A DNA stretch of 64,000 nucleotides. It comes from Aldehydirespirator sp963667505. GTDB taxonomy: Bacteria; Actinomycetota; Acidimicrobiia; Acidimicrobiales; Aldehydirespiratoraceae. Positions 36,019 through 44,501 of the stretch are shown piece by piece (position 1 is the stretch's first letter; each line of letters opens with the position of its first letter). The translations under genes and the position numbers were made by a program. Under the pieces are notes generated by a model. That model was given only the letters and a program-made list of their open reading frames with translations, was not told the DNA's origin and did not search any database. Where the stretch lies: contig OY763490.2 of NCBI GenBank assembly GCA_963667505.2, forward strand, positions 3,410,001 to 3,474,000, in the 5' to 3' direction.

Positions 36019-37584
36019 TCAGGTGACGGTGCCGGCCCGGGCCTGGGTGAAATGCCCTGCGAGGAGGGCCGCGGCCACCGCTGCCGACACTGCGCCCGAT
36101 ACCGCCATCGTCTGGGCGAAGGATGTGGCGAAGGCCTGCGAGGCCTCCGTGATCGCGGCTCGGGCGCCAGCGTCGTCGAGCACTCCGGACTGCGCCAGCC
36201 CGTAGGCAGCTTCGATGGCCGCGCCCATCGACTCGGCCGCGGGCGCGGCCACCTCGGACGGCAGTTCGCCGATGTCCACTGTGCTGCGGTAGATCGAGGT
36301 GGACAGGGCACCCAGCGTGGCGATTCCCAGCGCCGCCCCGAGCTCGCGGGCGGTGTCGTTGACGGCTGAGCCGATACCGGCCTTGTCGTAGGGGGTCGCG
36401 GCCATGATGTCGTTGGTGGCCGGGGTCATGGCCAGGCTTAGCCCCGCCCCGGCCAGCACCAGCGGCCCCAGCAGGAACCAGTAGCTGGTGTCGGTGCCGA
36501 CGAGGGCCAGGGGCAGGAACGTGAGCGCCAGCACGGCGAAGCCGAAGGACATGATCCGGCGCGACCCGAACCTTTCGGCCAGCGGCGCCGTGAACGGGGC
36601 TACCACCATCGACGCCAGCGCCTCGGGCATGGTGGCCAGGCCCGCCTCCAGGGCGCTGTAGCCCAGCACGAACTGCACGTAGAGCGCGAACAGGAACCAG
36701 AACCCGATCATCACCACGAAGGTCATGGTCACCACCGCTGAGCCGACGCTGAAGCGCCGGTCGGCGAACAATTCCAGCGGCAGCATCGGGTGACGGGCCC
36801 GCTGCTGCCATCTCAGCAGGACCACGCCGAACACGACTGCCACCGCGAAGGCCGCCAGCACCGGCACCGACGTCCAGCCCTGCTCGGGGCCCTCGATGAT
36901 CCCGTAGATCAGCGCGGTCATGGCGATGATGGAGAGCCCGGCGCCGGCGGGGTCGAGGTGGCGCGGCCGCTCGTCGCGGGAGCGCGGCAGCCACAAGGCC
37001 ATCACGATCATCACCGCGGCCACCACCGGCACGTTGTAGAGGAAGCCAGCCTCCCAGCCCCACGACGGCACGAACCACCACCCGGTCACGAACAGGCCGG
37101 TCAGGGCGGGACCGATGGCGGCGCCTCCCCCGGCGAATCCCGACCAGATCGCGATCGCCGTCGGTCTCTCCGGGGGAGGAAAGATCTCGATCAGCAGCGA
37201 CAGCGTGGCCGGCATAACGAACGCGGCCGCCACTCCCATGGCGACCCGAGCGACCAGAATGACCTCAGCCGAGTCAGCCAGGCCGCCGAGCAGCGCGCCG
37301 AGGCCGAACGCGAGCAGGCCGCCGAGCAGCGCGCCCTTGCGGCCATAGCGGTCGCCAATGGCGCCGCCGGTCATCAGCAGTCCTCCGAAGGCCAGGGCGT
37401 AGGCGTTCACGATCCACTGCAGCTGCGGCCCGGACACGCCCACGTCCCGTTGCAGGGTGGCCAGGGCCACGTTCAGGCCCGAGACCGACATCACCACCAG
37501 CACCAGCGTCAGGCTCAGCACGCCGAGCAAGAACCAGCGCCGGGCATGAACGTCCGGCCGCTCCCACAGGTTCACGCCGCTCAC
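36019..37584 (-). CDS. MFS exporter, DHA2 (14-helix) family
   Basis: 521-residue transporter. LNVALATLQRDVGVSGPQLQ and WIVNAYALAFGGLLMTGGAI followed by GDRYGRKGALL are diagnostic of EmrB/QacA-type drug:H+ antiporters. About 14 helices. The start is GTG 37582-37584 (VSGVNLWERPDVHARRWFLL). It is convergent with the sulfatase-like gene (112 bp between ends) and monocistronic. Probably exports toxic organic compounds. Confidence 0.9.
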   Translation of the reverse strand: MSGVNLWERPDVHARRWFLLGVLSLTLVLVVMSVSGLNVALATLQRDVGVSGPQLQWIVNAYALAFGGLLMTGGAIGDRYGRKGALLGGLLAFGLGALLGGLADSAEVILVARVAMGVAAAFVMPATLSLLIEIFPPPERPTAIAIWSGFAGGGAAIGPALTGLFVTGWWFVPSWGWEAGFLYNVPVVAAVMIVMALWLPRSRDERPRHLDPAGAGLSIIAMTALIYGIIEGPEQGWTSVPVLAAFAVAVVFGVVLLRWQQRARHPMLPLELFADRRFSVGSAVVTMTFVVMIGFWFLFALYVQFVLGYSALEAGLATMPEALASMVVAPFTAPLAERFGSRRIMSFGFAVLALTFLPLALVGTDTSYWFLLGPLVLAGAGLSLAMTPATNDIMAATPYDKAGIGSAVNDTARELGAALGIATLGALSTSIYRSTVDIGELPSEVAAPAAESMGAAIEAAYGLAQSGVLDDAGARAAITEASQAFATSFAQTMAVSGAVSAAVAAALLAGHFTQARAGTVT

Positions 37585-37775
37585 GCTAGGTCGCCTCGGT
37601 GATGCTCCCGCATTCGCGGGCCCTCAGCTAGCGGCGCGGCCGCCGACCGGTGCCTAGTGGGCCGTCCATTGACGTTCGTCGGGGTCGTGCCGGAGTCTCG
37701 GTGCGATTCGTGTGGGCATACGACACGTTTCTCTCCCGAGTTTCCCAGGAGCAGCGTCCCCTGTTTGCGACTCCC

Positions 37776-38888
37776 TCAATCTTCGACGGTGTAGACGGCG
37801 ACGGGGTCGCCGAGGGCGGCCACATCGGGGTGGGCGCCGATGCCGGGCTCGTCGGGCGCGACCGTCCAGCCGCCGTCATTGATGATCCCACCCTCCACTG
37901 GGTTGCGCTTGAGCCGGTCGTAGCAGATCCAGGTGGCCCGCCGGATGGGCTCCGGCGTGGCCTGGGCCAGGTGCACGACGGCCGAGGCCTGCAGTCTGGT
38001 GCCCCCGGTGTCCTCAATGTTCATGCGGATGCCGGCCTCGATGCACAGGTCGCGCATGCGTCGGGCCACGCTCAGCCCGCCGACTCGGCTCAGCTTGATG
38101 CCGACCACCTCGCAGGCGCCGGTCTCGATGATGCGGAGCATGTCCCGCAGCGTGACCAGCGACTCGTCCACCGCCAGCGGCTGGCGCACCAGACGACGCA
38201 CCTGCAGGTGCTGGTCGAGGTCGTTGCACGGCTGCTCGATCACCCGGCGCAGCTCGCTGGTGGCGTTGAGGGCGGCGACCGCCTCGGCGGGCAGCCACCC
38301 CCGGTTGACGTCGAAAGTGAGCTCCTCGCCGTCGGCCATCTGAGCGTCGACGGATCGCATCCGCTCGATGTCGCTCTCAGCGTCGCCCCCGACCTTGACC
38401 GAGTGGAACGAGTAGCCCTGCTCGCGCACGATGTCGATCTCGGCCATGATCTCGCTCACCGATCCCGACGGCACCGACGAGTGGAGCCGCACCCTGCCGG
38501 CGGTGCGCCCGCCGAGCAGGTCGCACAGCGGCAGGCCCGCCGCCTTGGAGGCGATGTCCCAGCAGGCCATGTCGAGCGGGGACTTGATGTAGGGGTGGCC
38601 TGGCAGGGCCCGGTCCATGGCCCGGCACACCACGTCTATACGGCGAGGGTCGAGTCCCAGCACGGTCGGCGCCAGCTCCTCCACGCCGGCCCGCACGCCC
38701 CGGGCGAAGGCCGCTTCGTAGGTCGAGCCCCACGGGCAGCCCTCGCCCCAGCCCACGACACCCTCGTCGGTGTCGAGCCGCACGATGGTCGAGTCGAGCC
38801 GGTCGTAGTGGGACCGCCCTCCCGCCAGCCAGTACGGCCGGGCCATGGGCAGCTCCAGCGCCCACACGGTGATGCCGGTGATCCTCAC
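37776..38888 (-). CDS. enolase-superfamily enzyme (mandelate racemase/muconate lactonising type)
   Basis: 370-residue enzyme. Capping domain residues 1-115, then barrel motifs: SVKVGG (K165 is present but the first lysine of the usual KxK is S163), D193 in DVNRGW, E218 in EQP, D241/E242 in AVDES, K265 in IKLSRVGG and EDTGGT. The metal ligands D/E/D and the opposite-face lysine are intact, so abstraction of an alpha-proton by K265 is possible. The missing first lysine and the DTGGT end resemble cis-3-hydroxyproline dehydratase and relatives. Starts at GTG 38886-38888, 52 nt after the enoyl-CoA hydratase gene. Confidence 0.85.
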   Translation of the reverse strand: MRITGITVWALELPMARPYWLAGGRSHYDRLDSTIVRLDTDEGVVGWGEGCPWGSTYEAAFARGVRAGVEELAPTVLGLDPRRIDVVCRAMDRALPGHPYIKSPLDMACWDIASKAAGLPLCDLLGGRTAGRVRLHSSVPSGSVSEIMAEIDIVREQGYSFHSVKVGGDAESDIERMRSVDAQMADGEELTFDVNRGWLPAEAVAALNATSELRRVIEQPCNDLDQHLQVRRLVRQPLAVDESLVTLRDMLRIIETGACEVVGIKLSRVGGLSVARRMRDLCIEAGIRMNIEDTGGTRLQASAVVHLAQATPEPIRRATWICYDRLKRNPVEGGIINDGGWTVAPDEPGIGAHPDVAALGDPVAVYTVED

Positions 38889-38940
38889 TCGCCAACGACG
38901 GGGGTCGGATGCAGTGCAGGAGCGGTGATTCGACTCGACC

Positions 38941-39780
38941 TCACTGCTGGGACTTCTTCATGTCGCTGAGGCCGGTGAGGATCGGGTAGCCGCCCACGGA
39001 CAGGGCGTTGCCGTGACCGGTCTGGTGGATGTCGAACACGGCCTGGAGGGCTGAGTAGAAGCCCTGGATGTCCATGGTGCGGTTGACGGCCCGCTTGGAC
39101 TGGGCCAGCGCGAAGGGGTGCATCTGGGCGATCTCGTGGGCGAGGGCCATGGTCTCGGTGTGGAGGTCGTCGAGGGGCACGACCCGGTTGACCATGCCAG
39201 CCGCCTCGGCCTCGGCCGCGCCGATCCGGCGGGCGGTGAACAGCATCTCCTTGGCTTTGCGGGGTCCTAGCTCCCAGGTGTGGCCGTGGTACTCGACCCC
39301 GCCGATGCCCATGCGGGCCACCGGATCGGAGAACATGGCGTTGTCGGCGGCGATGATCAGGTCGCACGGCCAGCACAGCATCAGGCCGCCGGCGATGCAC
39401 TGGCCCTGCACCGCCGCGATCGTCGGCTTGGGGATGTCACGCCAGCGGCGGCTGTATCCGAGGTAATGGACCGTCTCCCATTCGTAGATGGCTTCCAGGC
39501 CCCGCTCCTTCCAGTCCACGAAGCTGCCCTTGGCCGGGCCGCTCTCGCCGCCCGCGGCCTTCTCGATGGCCTCGTCGGTGCCGGAGAGGTCGTGGCCCGC
39601 GCAGAAGTGCTTGCCGTTGGAGCGCAGGACGATGACCCTCACGTCGGCGTCGTCGTTGGCCCGGGTGAAGCACTCGTCCAGTTCGTCCAGCGTGAGGCCG
39701 CTGACCGCGTTGGCCTTCTCGGGCCGGTTCAGGGTGACCACCGCCACCGGCCCGTCCGTCTCGTAGAGCATGTGATGCAT
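38941..39780 (-). CDS. enoyl-CoA hydratase/isomerase (crotonase family)
   Basis: 279-residue crotonase, the same length as the one at 357-1196. AGGGAG eight nt before ATG 39778-39780 (MHHMLYETDGPVAVVTLNRP). Oxyanion segments KHFCAGHDLSGTDEAIEKAA and VQGQCIAGGLMLCWPCDLII are clear. The position of the hydratase glutamates reads MGIGGVEYHG, not clearly conserved. The 47-bp palindrome lies 18 nt upstream. It precedes the enolase-superfamily gene and follows the aldolase gene on the same strand. Confidence 0.88.
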   Translation of the reverse strand: MHHMLYETDGPVAVVTLNRPEKANAVSGLTLDELDECFTRANDDADVRVIVLRSNGKHFCAGHDLSGTDEAIEKAAGGESGPAKGSFVDWKERGLEAIYEWETVHYLGYSRRWRDIPKPTIAAVQGQCIAGGLMLCWPCDLIIAADNAMFSDPVARMGIGGVEYHGHTWELGPRKAKEMLFTARRIGAAEAEAAGMVNRVVPLDDLHTETMALAHEIAQMHPFALAQSKRAVNRTMDIQGFYSALQAVFDIHQTGHGNALSVGGYPILTGLSDMKKSQQ

Positions 39781-39798
39781 GAGCTGACTCCCTTTCTG

Positions 39799-39845
39799 AA
39801 ATTGACTTACTTTTCAACAATATGTGTCAAAAACTAAGTCAATTT
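39799..39845. repeat. 47-bp interspersed palindrome, copy 2
   Basis: Arms AAATTGACTTA (39799-39809) and TAAGTCAATTT (39835-39845); the 12th base pair is a C/C mismatch. It begins 3 nt after the stop of the aldolase gene (its minus-strand right arm is reached first) and ends 18 nt before the next start. Length equals copies 1 and 3. Confidence 0.85.
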
Positions 39846-39848
39846 CGA

Positions 39849-40529
39849 TCACCAAGTGCTGCGGATGTAGCTGTAGATCCCGGCGAAGTCCTTCGCGATC
39901 TTGTCGGGCAGCGGCTGGACGCCGCCCAGGACCTCGGCGCCGAACATGATCTTGGCGGTGTGCTCCACCACGAGGGCGGTGTGCAGGGCGTCGGACGGCG
40001 ACTTGCCCACGCACAGCAGGCCGTGGTTGGCCATCAGCACCGCGCCCCGGTCGCCGAGATGGAGCACCACCTCGGCGGCGAGCTCGTCGGTCCCGGTGGT
40101 GGCGTAGTCGGCGACCGGGATGTCGCCGCCGACATAGACGATCACCTCCTCGATGCTGGCCGGGATGGGCCGATGGGCCACCGCGAACATCGAGGCATGG
40201 GGCGGATGGCAGTGCACCACCCCGCCGACCTCGTCGAAGTCCCGGTAGCAGGCCAGGTGCATGGCCTTCTCGGTGGACGGCTTGCCCGAGCCGCCCAGAC
40301 GCTCGCCGCCGAGGCCGAGCACGGCCAGGTTGTCGACGGTCACGTCGGCGTACGGGGTGGACGACGGCGTCAGGCAGACGCAGCCGTCGCTGCGTCGGCC
40401 CGACACGTTGCCGGCCGTTCCGACTACCAGCCCAACCCGCTCCATCTCCCGGGCGACATCCACCACCTCTTCGTGGACGGGGTCGGCAGCAGCAACAGGA
40501 TCAAGGTCGGCGGGGGCTTGGTCGTTCAC
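39849..40529 (-). CDS. class II aldolase/adducin family protein
   Basis: 226-residue zinc enzyme related to fuculose-phosphate aldolase. GTAGNVSGRRSDG (phosphate/substrate loop), catalytic glutamate E87 in KPSTEKAMHL, zinc histidines H106 and H108 in VVHCHPPHASMFA and another in LMANHGLLCVG. Typical length. GTG 40527-40529 is the start: it overlaps the stop of a 29-codon mini-ORF (GTGA). The gene follows a hydroxyacid dehydrogenase, so the pair may interconvert a sugar- or hydroxyacid-derived carbonyl. Its 5' end is part of a degenerate tandem duplication (40521-40717). Confidence 0.88.
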   Translation of the reverse strand: MNDQAPADLDPVAAADPVHEEVVDVAREMERVGLVVGTAGNVSGRRSDGCVCLTPSSTPYADVTVDNLAVLGLGGERLGGSGKPSTEKAMHLACYRDFDEVGGVVHCHPPHASMFAVAHRPIPASIEEVIVYVGGDIPVADYATTGTDELAAEVVLHLGDRGAVLMANHGLLCVGKSPSDALHTALVVEHTAKIMFGAEVLGGVQPLPDKIAKDFAGIYSYIRSTW

Positions 40530-40717
40530 TGGAGGGCCTCTGGAGCGACGGGGTCGTGGGCGGGGCTCCTGTTCATCGCGGTGTCTTCGGGGTTGGCGGG
40601 GCCGCGGTCGTTCACTGGAGGGCCTTCGAGACGGTGGAGCTGACCGCGGCGTTCTCGTTGGTCGCGGTGCCTCCGGCGGTGGTGTCGGCGGGGCAGTGGT
40701 CGTTCAACTGGAGGACC
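40521..40717 (-). repeat. three degenerate copies of the dehydrogenase/aldolase gene junction
   Basis: The plus-strand block GTCGTTCA(A)CTGGAGG occurs at 40521, 40607 and 40699, i.e. 86 and 92 bp apart. On the minus strand each reads CTCCAGTGAACGACC, in which TGA ends one frame and GTG starts another. In the copy at 40699 one inserted T turns CAG-TGA into CAG-TTG, so the dehydrogenase reads on to the stop in the copy at 40607. Flanks (GCGGGG) are partly shared. Confidence 0.8.
40526..40615 (-). CDS. 29-residue mini-ORF between dehydrogenase and aldolase
   Basis: GTG 40613-40615 overlaps the stop of the dehydrogenase gene and its TGA (40526-40528) overlaps the aldolase start, so a ribosome could pass through all three by reinitiation. 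The peptide (VNDRGPANPEDTAMNRS and so on) begins like the aldolase itself (VNDQAPADLDP). It is most likely a by-product of junction duplication rather than a functional peptide. Confidence 0.4.
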   Translation of the reverse strand: MNDRGPANPEDTAMNRSPAHDPVAPEALQ

Positions 40718-41676
40718 TCCGGGTTGGCGCAATGGGTCGGCTTGTCGCCCTCGAGGATCGCCCTGATGTCAGCTACCACCATGGTGGCTTGGTTGCTCTC
40801 CACGTTGTAAGTGGCCCCGCCGATGTGGGGGGTGAGCACCACGTTGGCCATGGCGGTGAGGGGATGGCCGGTGGGCAGGATCTCGCCGTCGAAATGGTCG
40901 AGCCCGGCGCCGCCGAGATGGCCGGACTCCAGCGCAGCGACCAAGGCGTCGATGTCGTGCAGGGCGGCTCGCGCGGTGTTGAGGTAGATCGCGCCGGGCC
41001 TCATCGCCGCGAACTGGTCGGCGCCCATCATCGCCAGCGTCTCAGGCGTGACCGCGGCGTGCATCGACACCACGTCGGCTTCGGTCAGCAGGTCGTCGAG
41101 ACTGTGGGTAGCGTCGGAGGCATACGGGTCTGAGGCGATCACCGTCATCCCGAGCCCCTTGAGGCGCCATTTGACGGCTCGGCCGACCGCGCCGAACCCC
41201 ACCAGCCCGGCGGTGCGCCCGGCCGTCTGCCAGGCCCGGTAGCGCTGGTAGGGCAGAGTCTTCGTGAACACGGTGCCGGCTCGCACGTCCCGGTCGCCCG
41301 CCACCACGAACCGGTTGACGGCCATCAGCAGCGCGACGGTCATCTCGGCCACCGCGTCGGCGTTGCGTCCGGGAGCGTGCAGCACGGGGATCCCCGCCGC
41401 GGTGGCACCCTCCAAGTCGACGTTGTCGGGCCGGGCCCGGGTGGAGGCGATGGCGATCAGCGGCAGTTCCAGCACCGGCCCCTTGCACGAGTCGGCCTCA
41501 CAAATCACGATGTCGGCACCCTCGTCTCGGATACGGGCCGCGAAGTCCTCCGGCCCGTACAGCTTGATCGGCACATGCTCGATCCAAGGGTCGAACACCA
41601 CATCGGCGAGGTCGCGCAGTTCGTCGAGGGCTCGGCCCCGCAGCGGGGCCGTAACCAACACCCGAGGCCGGCTCAC
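40612..41676 (-). CDS. D-isomer-specific 2-hydroxyacid dehydrogenase
   Basis: 354-residue NAD-dependent dehydrogenase related to phosphoglycerate dehydrogenase. The Rossmann motif is VGFGAVGRAVKWRLKGLGM. The catalytic arginine is in YLNTARAALHD, the glutamate region reads GGAGLDHFDGE, and the histidine is in LTPHIGGAT. Start GTG 41674-41676. The last 31 residues (after ANPEVLQ) are hydrophilic, encoded by a duplicated gene junction and absent from ordinary family members; the original protein probably ended EVLQ. It precedes the aldolase gene and probably works with it. Confidence 0.88.
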   Translation of the reverse strand: MSRPRVLVTAPLRGRALDELRDLADVVFDPWIEHVPIKLYGPEDFAARIRDEGADIVICEADSCKGPVLELPLIAIASTRARPDNVDLEGATAAGIPVLHAPGRNADAVAEMTVALLMAVNRFVVAGDRDVRAGTVFTKTLPYQRYRAWQTAGRTAGLVGFGAVGRAVKWRLKGLGMTVIASDPYASDATHSLDDLLTEADVVSMHAAVTPETLAMMGADQFAAMRPGAIYLNTARAALHDIDALVAALESGHLGGAGLDHFDGEILPTGHPLTAMANVVLTPHIGGATYNVESNQATMVVADIRAILEGDKPTHCANPEVLQLNDHCPADTTAGGTATNENAAVSSTVSKALQ

Positions 41677-41685
41677 AAGCCGAAG

Positions 41686-41916
41686 CTAGCGGGTGGCCTC
41701 CATGATCAGCCGGTGCACTTGCGAGAGCGTGCCTCCGTAGGGCTCCAGCCACTCCGGCGGCGAGACGGCGGGGAACGACAGCCATTTCGTGTCCCGTCCC
41801 GCTCGGCCACCATGTTGAGGCGCCAAGGCGAGGTCGTCCGAATACTGGTCTTCAAGGCTCGTCGCGAGGTCAGCGAGGAGGGTGACTTCCGGATCGAAGA
41901 TCTCGCGGTCAGGCAG
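41686..41916 (-). pseudogene. unassigned coding fragment after the DNA methyltransferase gene
   Basis: An open frame with protein-like composition (LPDREIFDPEVTLLADLATS, then DTKWLSFPAVSPPEWLEPYG and SQVHRLIMEATR, TAG at 41686-41688). No ATG, GTG or TTG occurs between the upstream stop (41944) and a TTG at 41826, so it lacks a normal start; CTG 41914-41916 overlaps the methyltransferase end. It could be the remnant of a restriction endonuclease or other partner gene, a frameshifted C-terminus of the methyltransferase, or use a rare start codon. I do not recognise the family. Confidence 0.4.
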
Positions 41917-42814
41917 CCGTTCGCTTCGCCAGATGCTCTGCCGTCAGATCGAGATACTTGATCGAAGCGAGCGGGCCTCCGTCGCCGAGGCGGTTGCGCA
42001 TCACCTCGAAGGCCTCGGGGTTGTTGTCCACCATGATGAAGCGGCGGTCGAGCTGCTGGGCGACCGCTGCGGTGGTGCCGCTGCCGGCGAAGAAGTCGAG
42101 CACCCAGTCGCCCTGGCGGCTGCTGGCCTGCACGATTCGGCGGAGGATGCCTTCGGGTTTCTGGGTGGGGTATCCCGTCTTCTCCTTGCCGGTTGGAGAG
42201 ACGATCGTGTGCCACCACACGTCGGTGGGCAGCTTGCCTCGTGCTGCCTTCTCGGGTGTCACCAGCCCCGGCGCCATGTACGGCTCGCGGTCCACCGCGG
42301 TGTTGTCGAAGTGATACTGCTCGGGGTTCTTCACGTACACGAGGATGTTGTCGTGCTTGGCCGGCCAGCGGCTGCGGGCACGCGCTCCGTAGTCGTAGGC
42401 CCAGATGATCTCGTTCAGGAAGCACTCTCGGCCGAACAGCGAGTCGAGCACCACCTTCGCGTAGTGGACCTCCCGGTAGTCGAGGTGCAGGTACAGCGTG
42501 CCGTCATCCGCCAACAGCCGCCAGGCCTCGATGAGCCGTGGCTCCAGGAAGGACCAGTAGTCGCCGAAGGCGTCGTCGTATGCCGACAGCGAGCCCTTCA
42601 CCGTCTTGTATGTGGCCCCCTTGAATCCGACGCGGTCGCCGTCGGCGCTTCTTGTGGTTCGCAGCGTCCGCCTCGACTGGCGGCGACCGGTGTTGAACGG
42701 CGGGTCGATGTAAATCAGCGTCATGGACTCGTCCGGCAGACCAGCGAGGACGGGCATGTTGTCGCCCAGCAGCACGAGACTCGGCCCGTCTGCGCTCCAC
42801 ATCGTTGGCTCCAC
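41909..42814 (-). CDS. DNA methyltransferase, beta class (N4-cytosine or N6-adenine)
   Basis: 301-residue site-specific methyltransferase. The catalytic motif DPPFNTG (residues 37-43) precedes the S-adenosylmethionine motif DFFAGSGTT (residues 240-248), the order that defines the beta class. KTGYPTQKPEGILRRIVQAS is also typical. GTG 42812-42814 (VEPTMWSADG); an ATG at 42802 is possible. No matching restriction enzyme is evident besides the fragment at 41686-41916. It could be an orphan regulatory methyltransferase or the surviving half of a restriction-modification system. GC content matches the neighbourhood. Confidence 0.9.
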   Translation of the reverse strand: MEPTMWSADGPSLVLLGDNMPVLAGLPDESMTLIYIDPPFNTGRRQSRRTLRTTRSADGDRVGFKGATYKTVKGSLSAYDDAFGDYWSFLEPRLIEAWRLLADDGTLYLHLDYREVHYAKVVLDSLFGRECFLNEIIWAYDYGARARSRWPAKHDNILVYVKNPEQYHFDNTAVDREPYMAPGLVTPEKAARGKLPTDVWWHTIVSPTGKEKTGYPTQKPEGILRRIVQASSRQGDWVLDFFAGSGTTAAVAQQLDRRFIMVDNNPEAFEVMRNRLGDGGPLASIKYLDLTAEHLAKRTAA

Positions 42815-42950
42815 GCCGTCACCGTAGCCCGTTCGTCAAGACGCCTCGGGCATGACGAAGTGCTCGACCGTGGTGCTGTCGTGCTGGATGCGGCGGCGTA
42901 GCGTCGGACTGGCGAGAATGGCGGGCGAGCGTTCGGGCAGGTGGCAGCCG

Positions 42951-44399
42951 ATGGATGAGCTGACGGTCGGGATCGACATCGGCACGACCTCGGTGAAGGC
43001 GGTGGCCGCCGACGAGCATGGCAATGTGCTGGCCCGGGCCCGTATTCCGCATCGAGTAGTGGCTCCCGACCCCCACCGTTTCGAGCATGATCCCCAGCAG
43101 GCGTGGATCGACGGAGTGCTGGCGGCCTGGAACTCCGTGCGCGGCGAAGCGGGCCGGCCGGTGGCTGCGGTCACCGTGTCGGCCATGGTGCCGTCACTGT
43201 GCGGCGTCGCCGCCGCGGGCGTTCCGGTGACGCCGGGCTTGCTATACGGCGACGCCCGCGGCCGGACCCAGGCGGACGGAGCCGAGGCGGCTAGTGAGGC
43301 TCGCAGTGGTCCTTCTGACTTGGTCGCTGACGCCGGTGTAGAGGCGTTCGTTGATGACGACTCTGGTCCTGGCACCGATGCTCGTGAGGGTTCTCCTGAG
43401 GGCGAGGCGGTGGGCTTCGCCCGTTGGCTGGCGGGGTGCGACGGCGTGGAGGCGCTCTGGCCGGCTCAGGCGGTGGCGAACCATGCGCTGTGCGGGGTGG
43501 CGGCTATCGACTCGTCCACGGCGATGGCGATGGCCCCGATGTCTGACGGGCAGGGCTGGGCGCCCGACTTGCTCGACGAACTGGACATGGCGTCGGGGCA
43601 GTTCCCCGCCATCAGCCCCGGAGCGGCGGCTATCGGACAACGCGACGGCGCACTCGTGTCGGCTGGCTCCATCGACGCGCTGGGCGAACAGTTCGTGGCG
43701 CTGTTCGGCGATGTCGGCGATGTGCTGGTGATGTGCGGCACCACCCTGCTGCCGTGGGTGCTCACCGACCAATGGATCGAGGTCGAGGGCCTGTGGACGT
43801 TCCCTTCGGCGCGGGCGGGCCTGATGGCGGTCGGCGGGGCCAGCAACGCCGGGGGCTTGTTCATCGACCGGGTGCGCACCCTGGTCGGAGACCGGCCCGC
43901 CGAGGAGTTGCTGGCCCTCGGCCCTGACGACCTGCCGGTGTGGCTGCCCTACCCGCGGGGCGAGCGCACGCCGCTGCACGACCCCGACCGCCGGGCCGAG
44001 CTGCTCGACTTGCATGTGGGCCACGGCCCGGCCCATGTGCTGATGGCCGCCTACGAAGCGGCCGGGTTCGTGGTGCGCCACCACATCGACCGGTCCGGCC
44101 TGCCCGTCGAACGGATCGCGGCCGTGGGAGGCGGCATCCAGTCGCCCGCCTGGATGCAGGCCCTAGCCGACACCACCGGCCTGGCCGTGGAGGTATCGGC
44201 CGAGCCCTACGGCGCCGCCCTCGGCGCGGCCTACCACAGCCGGGTCACCGCCGGCCTCGAAGCCGACACCTCCCAGGCCCGCCGCTGGGGCCGGGTCTCA
44301 CACCAAGTGGAGCCCCGAACCGATCACGTCGACGCGGCCGAGCGCCGCTACCACCGATTCCGGCAGGGCACCAACACGCAACAGGCCGGATCGTGCTGA
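42951..44399 (+). CDS. FGGY-family carbohydrate kinase
   Basis: 482-residue kinase of the xylulokinase/glycerol kinase family, phosphorylating a sugar or polyol. N-terminal phosphate loop DELTVGIDIGTTSVKAVAAD; C-terminal ATP domain with AVGGGIQSPAWMQALADTTG and GAALGAAYHS. ATG 42951 has AGGTGG about seven nt upstream; upstream ATGs at 42918 and 42852 give atypical N-termini. Residues about 100-145 are a low-complexity insert (GPGTDAREGSPEGEA) at the place where sugar-binding residues normally lie, so specificity is uncertain. The first 31 nt and last nt of this gene recur as a scar at 50296-50394. Confidence 0.85.
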   Translation: MDELTVGIDIGTTSVKAVAADEHGNVLARARIPHRVVAPDPHRFEHDPQQAWIDGVLAAWNSVRGEAGRPVAAVTVSAMVPSLCGVAAAGVPVTPGLLYGDARGRTQADGAEAASEARSGPSDLVADAGVEAFVDDDSGPGTDAREGSPEGEAVGFARWLAGCDGVEALWPAQAVANHALCGVAAIDSSTAMAMAPMSDGQGWAPDLLDELDMASGQFPAISPGAAAIGQRDGALVSAGSIDALGEQFVALFGDVGDVLVMCGTTLLPWVLTDQWIEVEGLWTFPSARAGLMAVGGASNAGGLFIDRVRTLVGDRPAEELLALGPDDLPVWLPYPRGERTPLHDPDRRAELLDLHVGHGPAHVLMAAYEAAGFVVRHHIDRSGLPVERIAAVGGGIQSPAWMQALADTTGLAVEVSAEPYGAALGAAYHSRVTAGLEADTSQARRWGRVSHQVEPRTDHVDAAERRYHRFRQGTNTQQAGSC

Positions 44400-44430
44400 C
44401 CGTCAAGCAGATCCGTGGCAGGCGCGCCCT

Positions 44431-44469
44431 ATGAGATTCGCGGTCACGTATCCGCGGGCCGCTGGCTAG
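44431..44469 (+). pseudogene. 5' remnant of a luciferase-like oxidoreductase gene
   Basis: ATG-initiated 12 codons (MRFAVTYPRAAG, TAG) match the start of the intact gene at 50395 (VRFSVTYPLAAS). The surrounding 76 bp (44388-44463) align with 50352-50427 at about 64 of 76 positions. A gene once followed the kinase here and has been lost except for its first codons, at the left border of the restriction-modification island. Confidence 0.75.
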
Positions 44470-44501
44470 CCCCGATCTCGCCGGAGGCCGCGAACCAGCA
44501 A

